From assembly GCA_030765065.1 (NCBI GenBank), contig CM060990.1, forward strand, positions 4,582,001 to 4,646,000: a stretch of 64,000 nucleotides of DNA, read 5' to 3'. Below, piece by piece: positions 9,816-20,965 of the stretch. The notes below the pieces were generated by a model, which saw only the letters and a program-made list of their open reading frames with translations, was not told the DNA's origin and ran no database searches. A program made the position numbers and the translations under genes. Each line of letters starts with the position of its first letter. Position 1 is the first letter of the stretch. Source of the DNA: Deroplatys truncata. Lineage: Eukaryota > Arthropoda > Insecta > Mantodea > Mantidae.

Positions 9816-10668
9816 CCATTGCTAGGACAATCTAAGCTAACCCATCCTTCATAACTTAGACAATCACTTCGCGGGCCTAACCTAACCTAACGAATCCCAG
9901 GCCATTTTCTCATCATCTATTCTACTCATTCATCGTTTAACCTAATTTGGTGTCATCCTAACTTAAAGCCAGGCATTCTAACTCGAAACTAATCATGTAT
10001 TCCCAATTCTATACCCTAACCTAGCACCAAACTTCCTAACCCAGCCTAACCAGAGCTAACCTCAAGTTTCCTTTACTGAAATTGTGGCGATTCATTTAGG
10101 TATTATTATTTGACTGTCTTAATTGAAAAGTTTTACGTTAACATAGCTATATTTTAGATCGTTATTGATGTCTCTCCCCTTTATCTTGGCTTGAGACTAG
10201 CACTAGGATTTGCTCCTAATGGCATGGTTAACGCCTTCAATCTTCTTATCTTTCTTTCTTCATCAGATGTGTACAGCATTCGAGTAAAGTTTCCTGTAAA
10301 AATTGTGGATTCGTGGACAAAAACATTCTCTTGAAATCAAAGCTACATTCTCTTAAGTATTGTTCGTAATGCTGAAATGTCCAAACGATTATGTTGCTAT
10401 TTCAATCCCGTCAATAACTTTTATCATCGTAAGAAGTAAACCTGATCTTATGCACTTATGCTAACGTAACAATATTGCATCGGCATGATGTCAAAATTCA
10501 GAAGAGTTGTAATGATTTCACTGCAGTATGTTCTTATAGTTCTTGGTAGCCTTTTTGAGAATATGTTCAAATTGGCCACATATAACATAAGTTAATTTCA
10601 GTAATCTTTTGACTTTGTGTCCTTACTAACCATCATACTTCACAGTACCATCATATGGTATATACAAA
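9816..10668. repeat. Spacer of duplicated unit 1, with (TTAGG)3 tract
   Basis: Holds CCTAACCTAACCTAAC at about 9,880, then AT-rich sequence ending in GTCCTTACTAACCATCATAC and an ATATGGTATA motif. About 85% similar by eye to 11,276-12,140, which makes the array plus spacer a tandem duplication of about 1.45 kb. No gene is seen. Confidence 0.7.
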
Positions 10669-10669
10669 C

Positions 10670-11275
10670 AAGAAGCAACAACACGTAGCAACCATGTAAC
10701 CACGTAACAAGACGTAACACCATATAACCACGTAACACAAGCACGTAACCACGTGACAAACGAAACGAAACGTAACATAAGCACGTAACAAAGTAAAAAG
10801 ACGTAACACCACGTAACATAAGCACGCAACCGCGTACCATGAGGTAACATCACGTAACACCACGTGACATAACCACGAGAGAAGACGTAACACCACGTAA
10901 CATAAGCACGTAACCGCGGGACAAGACGTAATATTCTCACGCAACCTGGCAACTTAAGAACGTAACCTAACGTAACAACACGTAACATAACCATGTAACT
11001 ACGTAACATCACTTTAACACGTAACGCCACGTAAGATAAGCACGTAACCATGTGACTACACGTAGCATAATCACGTAACAAAACATAACCACAAGTAACA
11101 TAACCATGCAACCACGTAACAAGACGTAACATCACGTAACCTAACCGTATAACACCACGTAACAAGATGTAACACAGGGTAACATAACCACGTTACAACA
11201 CGTAACATAACAATGTAACCACGTAACACCGCGTAACATAACCACGTAACAACGTATAAGAACAACACGTAACCA
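10670..11275. repeat. ACGTAAC array 2 (left arm)
   Basis: Second ACGTAAC heptamer array, starting just after the ATATGGTATATAC motif. Inverse at about 18,930-19,500. No coding content. Confidence 0.85.
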
Positions 11276-12140
11276 ACCCATTGCTAAGACAATCTAAGCT
11301 AACGCATCTTTCATAACTAAGACAATCACTACGCGGGCCTAACCTAACCTAACGAATCCAAGACCATTCTGTCATCATCTATTATACTCAGTCGTCGTGT
11401 AACATAATTTTGTGTTATCCTAACCTGATTCCAGGTATTCTAACTCGAAACTAATCATTTATTTTCAATTGTATACTCTAACCTAGCATCAAACATACTA
11501 ACCTGGCCTAACCAGAACTAACCTCGGGATTCTTTTAGTGAAATTGTGACGTTTTATTTAGGTTTTATTATTTGAGAGTCTTAATTGAAGAGTTTCACCT
11601 CAACATTGTTTTATTTTAGTTCGTTGCTGGCGTCTCTCCCCTTTATCTAAGCTTGAGACCAGCACTAGGATTTGCTCCTAATGGCAGCGTTAACACCATC
11701 CCCTTCAATCTTCTTATTCTTCTTTCATCTTCAGATTTGTGCAGCACTCAAGTACACTTTCATGCAAAAACTGTAGTCTCGTGGAGAAAATCATTCTCTT
11801 GAGATCCAATCTACATTCTCTTAAGTATTATTTGTTATGATGTAATGTCCACACAACTTTATTGCTATTTCAACCTCGTCAATAACTTTTATCATCGTAA
11901 TAAGTAACTTGTTCTTATCCACTTATACTAACGTGACAATATGTCGTCGAGATGATGTCAAAGTTCAGAAGAGTTGTAATGATTTCACTGCAGTATGTTC
12001 TTATAGTTCTTGGTAGTCTTTTTGAGAATATGTTCAAAATCCCCACATATAACATAAGTTAATTTCAGTAATCTTTTCACTTTGTGTCCTTACTAACCAT
12101 CATACTGCATAGTAACATCATATGGTATACACAATTTCTT
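11276..12140. repeat. Spacer of duplicated unit 2
   Basis: Copy of 9,816-10,668. Its far end (CCATCATACTGCATAGTAAC near 12,100) runs directly into the truncated polymerase gene on the minus strand. No gene is seen. Confidence 0.7.
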
Positions 12141-12768
12141 ATATTTCTCCAGTTTTCCAATCCACCTCGTCCATTTTGATCATCATAATGGGCTAAAAAG
12201 CGCTTACAGTTATAAACACGTCCATTGTGCTTAGATCTCTGACATCGAAGAAGTTTTTTTAAAATTCTTTATATATACGTAGTGATGTTTTCCACTACTG
12301 TCACTCAACAGTAGCAGTCACGGTGTTCAGGTAGTTCAGTCTCAGCAGCCTTTATTGGTTGCACCTTTTGCTTCTCGTCCAGGCCGAAGACGTTGATAGA
12401 CACACTGTTAAACTTCTCAAAGTTAGATATTTGAGAAAGTGGAGTTGGATAAGTAACACAGCTGAAGTCATATTTATTTTGAAGTTGCTTGTATTTGCTC
12501 AGGCGTTGAGGCTTGATGCTGACAAATTTGGCTAATACAGATACATAAAGCATAGCTCATCAGTATAATTCTGGATATTAATTCAGGCTTTTCTTGATTT
12601 AACAGCTTGCGGTAGAGCTAGGTAACTGCTTCGAAGATTGGAATTCTTTAATCTACAGGTCGTCTCATGTCTACTTTTATCATACGCACGTAGAAATGTC
12701 TTTCCACATTTACCGCAAGGGCATACAGTAACGCTTGAAATAATATCCGTATATGCTGACTTATTCAT
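12077..12768 (-). pseudogene. Truncated Polinton polymerase N terminus (left arm)
   Basis: Mirror copy of the right-arm gene at 17,435-18,126. It begins with a C2HC zinc-finger segment (C-x2-C...H-x4-C, 12,768-12,583), then after a frame change carries a block with SQISNFEKFNSVSINVFG, which resembles the conserved N-terminal region of Polinton polymerases. One base is missing relative to the right arm near 12,305-12,320, which ends the open frame early. The gene is cut after roughly 210 codons and fused to the terminal repeat at the ATATGGTATA motif. It lacks exonuclease and polymerase domains and cannot make an active enzyme. It reads outward, away from the element centre. Confidence 0.65.
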
Positions 12769-12882
12769 CTTTACTTTGACGTAATAACGTATTAGGCCTT
12801 CTTCAAGGAAATTTACGCCTCTTTACCTTAATAACACGTTAGAAACCGATTATTTTCTGAGAGAACAACGATGTTGACACCT

Positions 12883-13484
12883 CACCTTATGTGAGTACGG
12901 GTTTGGCGTACTCGGGGGTTCCCGAGCCATTCATCGCCATCATCATCCTTCCACCCTCGTCCGGTCGATTTGAGTTCGTCCTCGTGACCGGGGGACTCAA
13001 GGTAGGCTGTCGTGCGTTCTGTGCATTTCATTACATGACGCCCCTCGCCATCGTTTCTTACATCTCTTCTATTTACGCATATCTCGCCCCACGTCCATTC
13101 ATTTACTCATCTGTTTGCCTTCTTCGCCGGCCTACCTTCCTTGCGAAACGCACACAAACGTTTGGTGTCTTTTATCCTTTTATTTTAATCCTTCGTGGAT
13201 ACAGCCTAACAGATACCCGCACACTGGGTACGCAGCTGGGTGAGTGGGTAATGGTGTCATCCCCACCACTCGGGGTCGTCATGTAGGGTATGTGTTGGTA
13301 TCCGCTGTTCAACTGCAGTCCCACGGGTGACCATTCCATGAGCTGCTGACTTCCGACGGCCATTGGGTCCCTCTGTCTATGTTCTGGGAAATGTGACCGT
13401 GGGGTGAGTCTGGTATAGATAGGCCACTCACCCAAGCCGGGGTAACGCTCGGGAAGTCAGAGCCCGAGGTCGGAGACAGTTGCA
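12883..13484 (+). other. 5' region of a non-LTR retrotransposon
   Basis: The left arm homology stops at about 12,882 (GTTGACACCTCA), and unrelated, GC-richer sequence begins that leads into the retrotransposon ORF1. It contains no convincing gene; short ORFs at 12,891-13,435 on both strands are judged untranslated. Confidence 0.55.
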
Positions 13485-14708
13485 ATGGTGGAGGATTTCT
13501 TTCGTATGGAGCACCCTTTCTCCATTATAAATAACAAGCGCCGAAAAGTGATTGTAACAGAAGTAGCATCACCACCATCTGGTTGTTAATTAGTGATTGC
13601 CCGAACTGAGGAAGGATAAACTTTCGAGAAGCTGAACCCGTTTATCATACAGAAGGGCATTGACTCAATTGCTGGTCCGGTCAATTCCTGCACTCGCCTT
13701 AGAAATGGTTCATTGTTAGTTCAAAGTCCGATCAGCAAAGTAAGAGCTCGTTGCGCGCTACGCTTCTCCACGGTTATCCCATCCGTGTTGAGAACCACCG
13801 CACCTGTAATTCCTGTCGAGGCGTCGTTACCACCCATATCCTCGATGGTATGTCGGACGATGAACTGGTTGAATATCTTTCTGATCAAAAGGTGACAGCA
13901 CTTCATAGATTGCAGGCTAGACGCGTCGGTGTATTGGTACCCACTCGTACCCTGTTTCTAACTTTTGATGGTGTCCATCTGCCTACGAATATCTCAGATG
14001 GGTACGATCGTATTGCGTTGAGGCCTTATATTCATAGACCTCTGCGTTGTTTTAAATGCCAACGTTTTGGGCATACGCAAGTCTCCTGCAAGACTGCCGT
14101 TTCCATCTGTGCCTCTTGTAGTCAGCCCTCATACGATGGTATCTGTTCCTCAGCCTCCAACTGCGTCAATTGCAAAGGGTCTCATTCTGCTTCATTTGCC
14201 GACTCTCCGTGGTACTTGGACGAGAAGGCGATCCAGGAGATCCGGGTAAAGGAGAAATTCTCCTTCGCTGAAGCCCGGAGGCCTTACCATGAGCGCCAAC
14301 CTTCGCTTCTGCGATCAGGTGAATTCAGTTCTGTTGTTGCCTCGCCAGTACCATGCGGAGATGGTGAAACTCAGACCTAGACAATGACTGCACTAACCGC
14401 CACTACCATCCGGCCTTGCATTTCTGGCACAGTTAATAAGCCCTCTAAAGCTGGAGCTAAGGTGCTGAAGTCGGAAAGCATTGACAAGAAGTCCAACCAG
14501 AAACTACGTAAGGAAGATTTTCTCAAAGACCCTCCGCGTCCGCGCGATAAGAAAAATTCACCTTCTCGTCCTCGAAGGATGCTCCTGGGACAAGCCGCGC
14601 TCAGCGACCCTATCACCCATTGCCACCCAGAACCGATTCACGGCGCTTGAATCGGTTTCTGGCACTGAGCGCGTGGGCCCCTCCCTTCGAGGAGTCTATG
14701 GAGTCTGA
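13485..14708 (+). pseudogene. Non-LTR retrotransposon ORF1 (gag-like, zinc knuckles)
   Basis: ORF1 nucleic-acid-binding protein of a Jockey/I-like non-LTR retrotransposon. It starts with ATG 13,485 (MVEDFFRM). It has a stop near 13,588, shifts frame near 13,620 and 13,755, and is best preserved at 13,757-14,378. A CCHC zinc knuckle, CFKCQRFGHTQVSC, lies at about 14,046-14,090. A second (CASC...C) lacks its His, and a third (CVNCKGSHSAS) lacks its last Cys. The C-terminal part continues in another frame to a stop at about 14,708 and contains NRFTALES. RNA binding and chaperone activity are the family roles. The broken frames make it inactive. Confidence 0.75.
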
Positions 14709-14798
14709 CCAACTCCATACCAAAAGCCCGAGCCCAAAGGTTAAACAAACGGTTATTTTAAGCCGCCCTTCTAAGGAGACAGTTTATCCCTTTTATTC

Positions 14799-15020
14799 AT
14801 GGCTATCCTGACCTGGAATTTACGTAGTGTACGAGCGTCCTGCAACTTTTACTGCGTTCCCATTCACCTCTGGTGGTGTGTTTGCAGGAGACTAAGCTTC
14901 GCCCTCACGATCCTTTTGATCTCCGAGGGTATACTCCGGTTCGCTACGATCTTGAACCGGATGAGGGTACTCCTGCTCATGGAGGTGTCATTTTGTTAGT
15001 GCGTAACGACGTTCATTTTC
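14799..15020 (+). pseudogene. Non-LTR retrotransposon ORF2, endonuclease fragment
   Basis: Only the first part of the apurinic-like (EEP) endonuclease domain of ORF2 is present. It starts with ATG 14,799 (MAILTWNLRS; the WN is a family landmark). After a frameshift, LQETKL gives the catalytic Glu, and RGYTP and GGVILLVRND follow. Sequence homology stops near 15,020, so the rest of the endonuclease, the reverse transcriptase and the 3' tail are all missing. Loss of the 3' half is the reverse of the usual 5' truncation. Confidence 0.7.
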
Positions 15021-16315
15021 AAACTCATATTATGTTTGTATTTAATCCATAAATAAGAATAAAACATGTATCAGAAAAAACAAAGAAAAAAATGTCCCGC
15101 TTAGATATCTGGATCGACCGTAATTCTGCCGCTTCAAATCTCCCTCCACTTGAGCCGATTAAAAGCGACACTAGCGCCCCAAGCAGCAGGTTTATCGTTA
15201 ATCCATTTGTCTAAGCAGGGACATACACTACTGCTATGCGGTAAAGTGTGATTATATCTTTGGAATGTGGTGCGTCATTGATGTGTTATTCCAAGTTGAC
15301 CTGGAGGTCTTGGGTTGAATCCAGTGACATCAATACAAATTCATCTTCGAATAACATCAGAAGTAATTAAGAGAAAGACGTCGAATAAACGTTATTACGT
15401 TTATATCATAAGCTGGTTTCGTTGTAATGCATATTTGGCTACATGTCGTGGTGACGAATATTACATCTCTTAGATGCATGCAGGACTAAAACGTAAAGTT
15501 AGCGTTAATAACTTGAAAATTACGCAAGTCGCCGGCGTGACTTAAAGCGCCTACGAGACCTATAGCTCCGTCCTGTACGGTGCTCTCTCACGCACTGAAG
15601 TTATCTCAGTCCCGCATCCATGGCTGGATTGGGTCATCTGCACCCCACTCTCGCTCCTACCTCCCCAATTCTTCCCTTTCCCTGCCTGTCACTGCCTTCC
15701 ACTGTCTTCTATTACGCGCTCTGTAGGCCGCTAAGGGAAGTTGCACTGTTCCGGTCCGCAATTGAACTGGAAGGAGGGAGGCGGAAGTCGCTATCTTGGG
15801 GTTTTAGCACATGAAGACGGCCATTATAGGCGTTAAACCGCGCTTGACTTCGTTTTAAAAGAAATTTAAAGATGGATTGCAAAACATTATCTTTAACAAA
15901 GACGACCTTAAAAAAGAAATGTGACAATCTTTAAACTAAATGCAAAAAGCAGGGATGTGGAACTTTAAAATGTGTAGACACTTTGAGCTAAAAATACAAT
16001 AAATTTATTAAAGCATTTCCTAATACAATTCTACAAGCTTAAAATTGGAGTAACTATGGAAAAAATTATTTTTCTGGTGTTTGCCGTCAAATGTAGTGGT
16101 TTTCTGTACAACCGTGTATTAAGCGTGGTTTTCTGTGAGAAATGGGTTTAAAGTGCAGTTTTCTCTGATAAATGGACATTAAGCATATAAAAATGTAATA
16201 TTGTGTACTGATTCTTTGGGGAATGAGGGCAAGATGTAAAGAAAGTATTGATAAAGAAATGGAAACATAAAATAACAGGTTATATACATGAATTTAATTA
16301 AATAAGTGGAGAAAA
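15021..16315. other. Central spacer, no gene recognised
   Basis: Non-coding. Contains a tRNA B-box-like GGTTGAATCC at about 15,310 and a GC-rich block at 15,540-15,830 whose ORFs on both strands look random. Origin unknown. Confidence 0.4.
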
Positions 16316-16319
16316 ACTT

Positions 16320-16690
16320 CTTAACGTTTGTGGTTTGCACTCGGAGTTCCCTGGATCGAATACCGTAAGGACGGCCACTCCAACTTTAGGCTTCTCACGG
16401 CTTTCGCTGGTAGACAGCTGAATGCTAATAGGTTTCATCTCCTCCGATTTCATTTCCTTTAATTCTATTTCATTTGCATCTTTCACGTATGCTTCTAGGG
16501 TCCCTGGTTCGATTCCCGTCGGTCGCCCACTCTGGTCTCGGATTTTCGCGAGGTTCACTTTCTGTAGACGAATGCCTGAGTAGTGTATGCTATCACGATT
16601 CATTCATTCTGTTTCATTCTATTTCATTTACATCTTTCATTTCATTTGCATCTTTGTGCTCCTAGGTTTCGCAACGTATGGTGAATGCAT
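16320..16690 (+). repeat. SINE-like tandem pair with TTTCATTTGCATC tails
   Basis: Two diverged units of about 160 bp. Each has a B-box-like block (GGATCGAATACC near 16,352 and a better GGTTCGATTCC near 16,510), a GTAGAC(A/G) block, and a tail of repeated TTTCATTTGCATC. No clear A box is visible, so this is probably a partial tRNA-derived SINE dimer. The ORFs over it are artefacts. Confidence 0.45.
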
Positions 16691-16699
16691 GCCCAAGGA

Positions 16700-17040
16700 C
16701 ACTTGCCCCTTGCTCGGTTAGTGGATCGTTCAACCTAACGAGTGATACACCCGAATCTGTACGAAGACCTACGAATAATACATGAACCGTCGCAAACATT
16801 TACTCTAAGCATCCGAACCTGTACGGAAACGCCCGAACACCACCGAACAATACATGCATCCTCGCAATATTTTGCTCACTCACTCTAAGCACCCGAAGCT
16901 ATTCGAAGACCTTCGAATACAAAGAAACGCGTTCACTTCAACCAAGCATCCGAACATGCGCAAAGACCTACGGATACACCCGAACATCAGTGTAACACGA
17001 ATTGAAATATAAGAGTTTAGACGCTTTATCAACCGTTTTA
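16700..17040. repeat. Degenerate CCGAA-rich repeats
   Basis: Three to four diverged units share CACCCGAA, GTACGAAGACC and TACATGCATCCTCGCAA-like blocks. No gene is seen. Confidence 0.5.
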
Positions 17041-17051
17041 GTATTACAATT

Positions 17052-17412
17052 CAGTATATAGTTGATCTAAAAAGGTTCGTGCCTCCTCTATAAATAGGGC
17101 GATCTCGGGCCTTGGACTTCATTCTGCTAATTAACTCCGAAATGTCAACATCGTTGTTCTCTCAGAAAATAATCGGCTTTCTAAAGTCTATCAACGTGGA
17201 CAGGTGTACATTTCCTTAAAGAAGGATTAATTCGCTATATAATTGATCTAAAAAGGTTCTTGCCTCTCTATAAATAAGGTGATCTCGGGAATTGGACTTC
17301 ATTCTGCTAATTAATCCTGAGGTGTCAACATCGTTGTCCTGTCAGAAAATAATCGGCTTTCTAACGTGTTATTAAGGTAAAGAGGCGTAAATTTCCTTGA
17401 AGAAGGCCTAAT
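17052..17412 (+). promoter_or_regulatory. Tandemly duplicated polymerase promoter (right arm)
   Basis: Two direct units of about 180 bp (17,052-17,232 and 17,233-17,412). Each has TTGATCTAAAAAGGTTC, a TATA box (CTATAAATA) and, about 30 bases on, TTCATTCTG, a plausible initiator. The second unit leads into ATG 17,435. The left arm keeps only the proximal part (12,778-12,882). Confidence 0.65.
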
Positions 17413-17434
17413 ACGTTATTACGTCAAAGTAAAG

Positions 17435-18126
17435 ATGAATAAGTCAGCATATACGGATATTATTTCAAGCGTTACTGTATGCGCTTGCGGTAAATGTGGA
17501 AAGACATTTCTACGTGCGTATGATAAAAGTAGACATGAGACGACCTGTAGATTAAAGAATTCCAATCTTCGAAGCAGTTACCTAGCTCTACCGCAAGCTG
17601 TTAAATCAAGAAAAGCCTGAATTAACATCCAGAATTATACTGATGAGCTATGCTTTATGTATCTATATTAGCCAAATTTGTCAGCATCAAGCCTCAACGC
17701 CTGAGCAAATACAAGCAACTTCAAAATAAATATGACTTCAGCTGTGTTACTTTTCCAACTCCACTTTCTCAAATATCTAACTTTGAGAAGTTTAACAGTG
17801 TGTCTATCAACGTCTTCGGCCTGGACGAGAAGCAAAAGGTGCGTCCAATAAAGGCTGCTGAGACTGAACTAACTGAACACCGTGACCTGCTACTATTGAG
17901 TGACAGTAGTGGAAAACATCACTACGTATATATAAAGAATTTTAAAAAACTTCTTCGATGTCAGAGATCTAAGCACAATGGACGTGTTTATAACTGTAAG
18001 CGCTTTTTAGCCCATTTTGATGACCAAAATGGACGAGGTGGATTGGAAAACTGGAGAAATATAAGAAATTGTGTATACCATATGATGTTACTATGCAGTA
18101 TGATGGTTAGTAAGGACACAAAGTGA
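17435..18126 (+). pseudogene. Truncated Polinton polymerase N terminus (right arm)
   Basis: First roughly 220 codons of a lineage B DNA polymerase. ATG 17,435 opens a segment with a C2HC finger (CGKCGKTF...H...C). A stop at 17,618 and a frame change lead to the open stretch 17,650-18,126, with SQISNFEKFNSVSINVFG, HHYVYIKNFKKLL and a zinc-ribbon-like GRVYNCKRFLAHF. The equivalent ribbon in the 62,919-63,619 segment keeps its second Cys (CKRCFTHF), which is Leu here. Coding stops at an abrupt fusion to the terminal repeat (VYHMMLLC), so exonuclease and polymerase domains are absent. It reads outward from a duplicated TATA promoter and mirrors 12,077-12,768 with a few percent divergence. Confidence 0.7.
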
Positions 18127-18925
18127 AAAGATTACTGAAATTAACTTATGTTATATGTGGGGATTTTGAACATATTCTCAAAAAGACTACCAAGAACTAT
18201 AAGAACATACTGCAGTGAAATCATTACAACTCTTCTGAATTTTGACATCATCTCGACGACATATTGTCACGTTAGTATAAGTGGATAAGAACAAGTTACT
18301 TATTACGATGATAAAAGTTATTGACGAGGTTGAAATAGCAATAAAGGTGTGTGGACATTACGGCATAACAAATAATACTTAAGAGAATGTAGATTGGATC
18401 TCAAGAGAATGATTTTCTCCACGAGACTACAGTTTTTGCATGAAAGTGTACTCGAGTGCTGCACACATCTGAAGATGAAAGAAGAATAAGAAGATTGCAG
18501 GGGATGGTGTTAACGCTGCCATTAGGAGCAAATCCTAGTTCTGGTCTCAAGCTTAGATAAAGGGGAGAGACGCCAGCAACGAACTAAAATAAAACAATGT
18601 TGAGGTGAAACTCTTCAATTAAGACTCTCAAATAATAAAACCTAAATAAAACGTCACAATTTCACTAAAAGAATCTCGAGGTTAGTTGTGGTTAGGCCAG
18701 GTTAGTATGTTTGATGCTAGGTTAGAGTATACAATTGAAAATAGATGAATAGTTTCGAGTTAGAATACCTGGAATCAGGTTAGGATAACACAAAATTATA
18801 TTACACGATGACTGAGTATAATAGATGATGACAGAATGGTCTTGGATTCGTTAGGTTAGGTTAGGCCCGCGTAGTGATTGTCTAAGTTATGAAAGATGCG
18901 TTAGCTTAGATAATCTTAGTAATGG
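18127..18925. repeat. Spacer of duplicated unit 2 (right arm)
   Basis: Inverse of 11,276-12,140, including GTTAGGTTAGGTTAGG near 18,855. No gene is seen. Confidence 0.7.
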
Positions 18926-18926
18926 G

Positions 18927-19500
18927 TTGGTTACGTGTTGTTCTTATGTGTTGTTACGTGGTTATGTTACGCGGTGTTATGTGGTTACATGGTTATGTTA
19001 CGTGTTGTTTCGTGGTTATTTTACCCTGTGTTACATCTTGTTACGTGGTGTTACACGGTTAGGTCACGTGATGTTACGTCCTGCTACGTGGTTGCATGGT
19101 TATGTTACTTGTGGTTATGTTTTTTTACGTGATTATGCTACGTGAAGTCACATGGTTACGTGCTTATCTTACGTGGCGTTACGTGTTAAAGTGATGTTAC
19201 GTAGTTACATGGTTATGTTACGTGTTGTTACGTTAGGTTACGTTCTTAAGTTGCCAGGTTGCGTGAGAATATTACGTCTTGTCCCGCGGTTACGTGCTTA
19301 TGTTACGTGGTGTTACGTCTTCTCTCGTGGTTATGTTACGTGGTGTTACGTGATGTTACCTCATGTTACTTTGTTACGTGCTTATGTTACGTGGTGTTTC
19401 GTTTGTCACATGGTTACGTGCTTGTGTTACGTGGTTATATGGCGTTACGTCTTGTTACGTGGTTACATGGTTGCTACGTGTTGTTGCTTCTTGTTTGTAT
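18927..19500. repeat. GTTACGT array 2 (right arm)
   Basis: Inverse of the ACGTAAC array at 10,670-11,275. Open frames rich in Tyr, Val, Leu and Cys are repeat artefacts. Confidence 0.85.
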
Positions 19501-20344
19501 ATACCATATGATGGTACTGTGAAGCATGATGGTTAGTAAGGACACAAAGTCAAAAGATTACTGAAATTAACTTATGTTATATGTGGCCAATTTGAACATA
19601 TTCTCACAAAGGCTACCAAGAACTATAAGAACATACTGCAGTGAAATCATTACAACTCTTCTGAATTTTGACATCATGCCGATGCAATATTGTTACGTTA
19701 GCATAAGTGCATAAGATCAGGTTTACTTCTTACGATGATAAAAGTTATTGACGGGATTGAAATAGCAACATAATCGTTTGGACATTTCAGTATTACGAAC
19801 AATACTTAAGAGAATGTAGCTTTGATTTCAAGAGAATGATTTTGTCCACGAGACCACAATTTTTACAGGAAACTTTACTCGAATGCTGTACACATCTGAT
19901 GAAGAAAGAAAGATAAGAAGATTGAAGGCGTTAACCCTGCCATTAGGAGCAAATCCTAGTGCTAGTCTCAAGCCAAGATAAAGGGGAGAGACATCAATAA
20001 CGATCTAAAATATAGCTATGTTAACGTAAAACTTTTCAATTAAGACAGTCAAATAATAATACCTAAATGAATCGCCACAATTTCAGTAAAGGAAACTTGA
20101 GATTAGCTCTGGTTAGGCTGGGTTAGGAAGTTTGGTGCTAGATTAGGGTATAGAATTGGGAATACATGATTAGTTTCGAGTTAGAATGCCTGGCTTTAAG
20201 TTAGGATGACACCAGATTAGGTTAAACGATGAATGAGTAGAATAGATGATGAGAGAATGGCCTGGGATTCGTTAGGTTAGGTTAGGCCCGCGAAGTGATT
20301 GTCTAAGTTATGAAGGATGGGTTAGTTTTGATTGTCTTAGCAAT
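19501..20344. repeat. Spacer of duplicated unit 1 (right arm)
   Basis: Inverse of 9,816-10,668, again with a (TTAGG)3 tract near 20,272. No gene is seen. Confidence 0.7.
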
Positions 20345-20965
20345 GGGTTGGTTACGTATTGTTCTTAGGTCTGGTTACGTGGTTATATTACGCAGTGCTA
20401 CATCTTGTTACGTGGTGTTACGTCTTGTTACGTAGTAGCATGTTTATGTTACCTGTTGTTACGTTTGGTTACGTGGTTATGTTATGTGTTGTCACACGGT
20501 TCCGTGCTTATGTTACATGGCGTTACCTGTTTACGTGATGTTACGTAGTTACATGGCTATGTCACGTGTTGTTACATTAGGTTGCGTACTTATGTTGCCT
20601 GGTTACGTGGTTATGTTACGTCTTGTCACGCGGTTTCGTGCTTATGTTACGTGGTGTAACGTCTTGTCACGTGCTTATGTTACGTTGTGTTACTTGATGT
20701 TACGCCTTGTTACGTGGTTACTTTCTTATGTTACGTGGTGTTACGTCTTGTTACTTTGTTACGTGCTTATATTACGTGGTGTTACGTGGTTACGTGCTTA
20801 CGTGCTTAGGTTATGTGATTACGTGTTGTTACGTGGTTACATGGTTGTTACGTGGTTACGTGGTGTTACGTTTTCTTACGTGCTTGTGTTACGAGGTGAT
20901 GCTCCGTCTTGTTACGTGCTTATGTTACGTTATGTTACGTGATGCTACGTCTTGTTACGTTGGTC
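20345..20965. repeat. GTTACGT array 1 (right arm)
   Basis: Inverse of the array at 9,175-9,815. No coding content. Confidence 0.85.

Noticed and set aside
9135..11268. Many ORFs of 60-180 codons rich in Tyr, Val, Leu, Cys on the minus strand
   Set aside because: They are translations of the ACGTAAC array; several overlapping frames are open at once and no codon pattern or motif is present. The same holds for 18,927-21,012 and 60,368-60,568.
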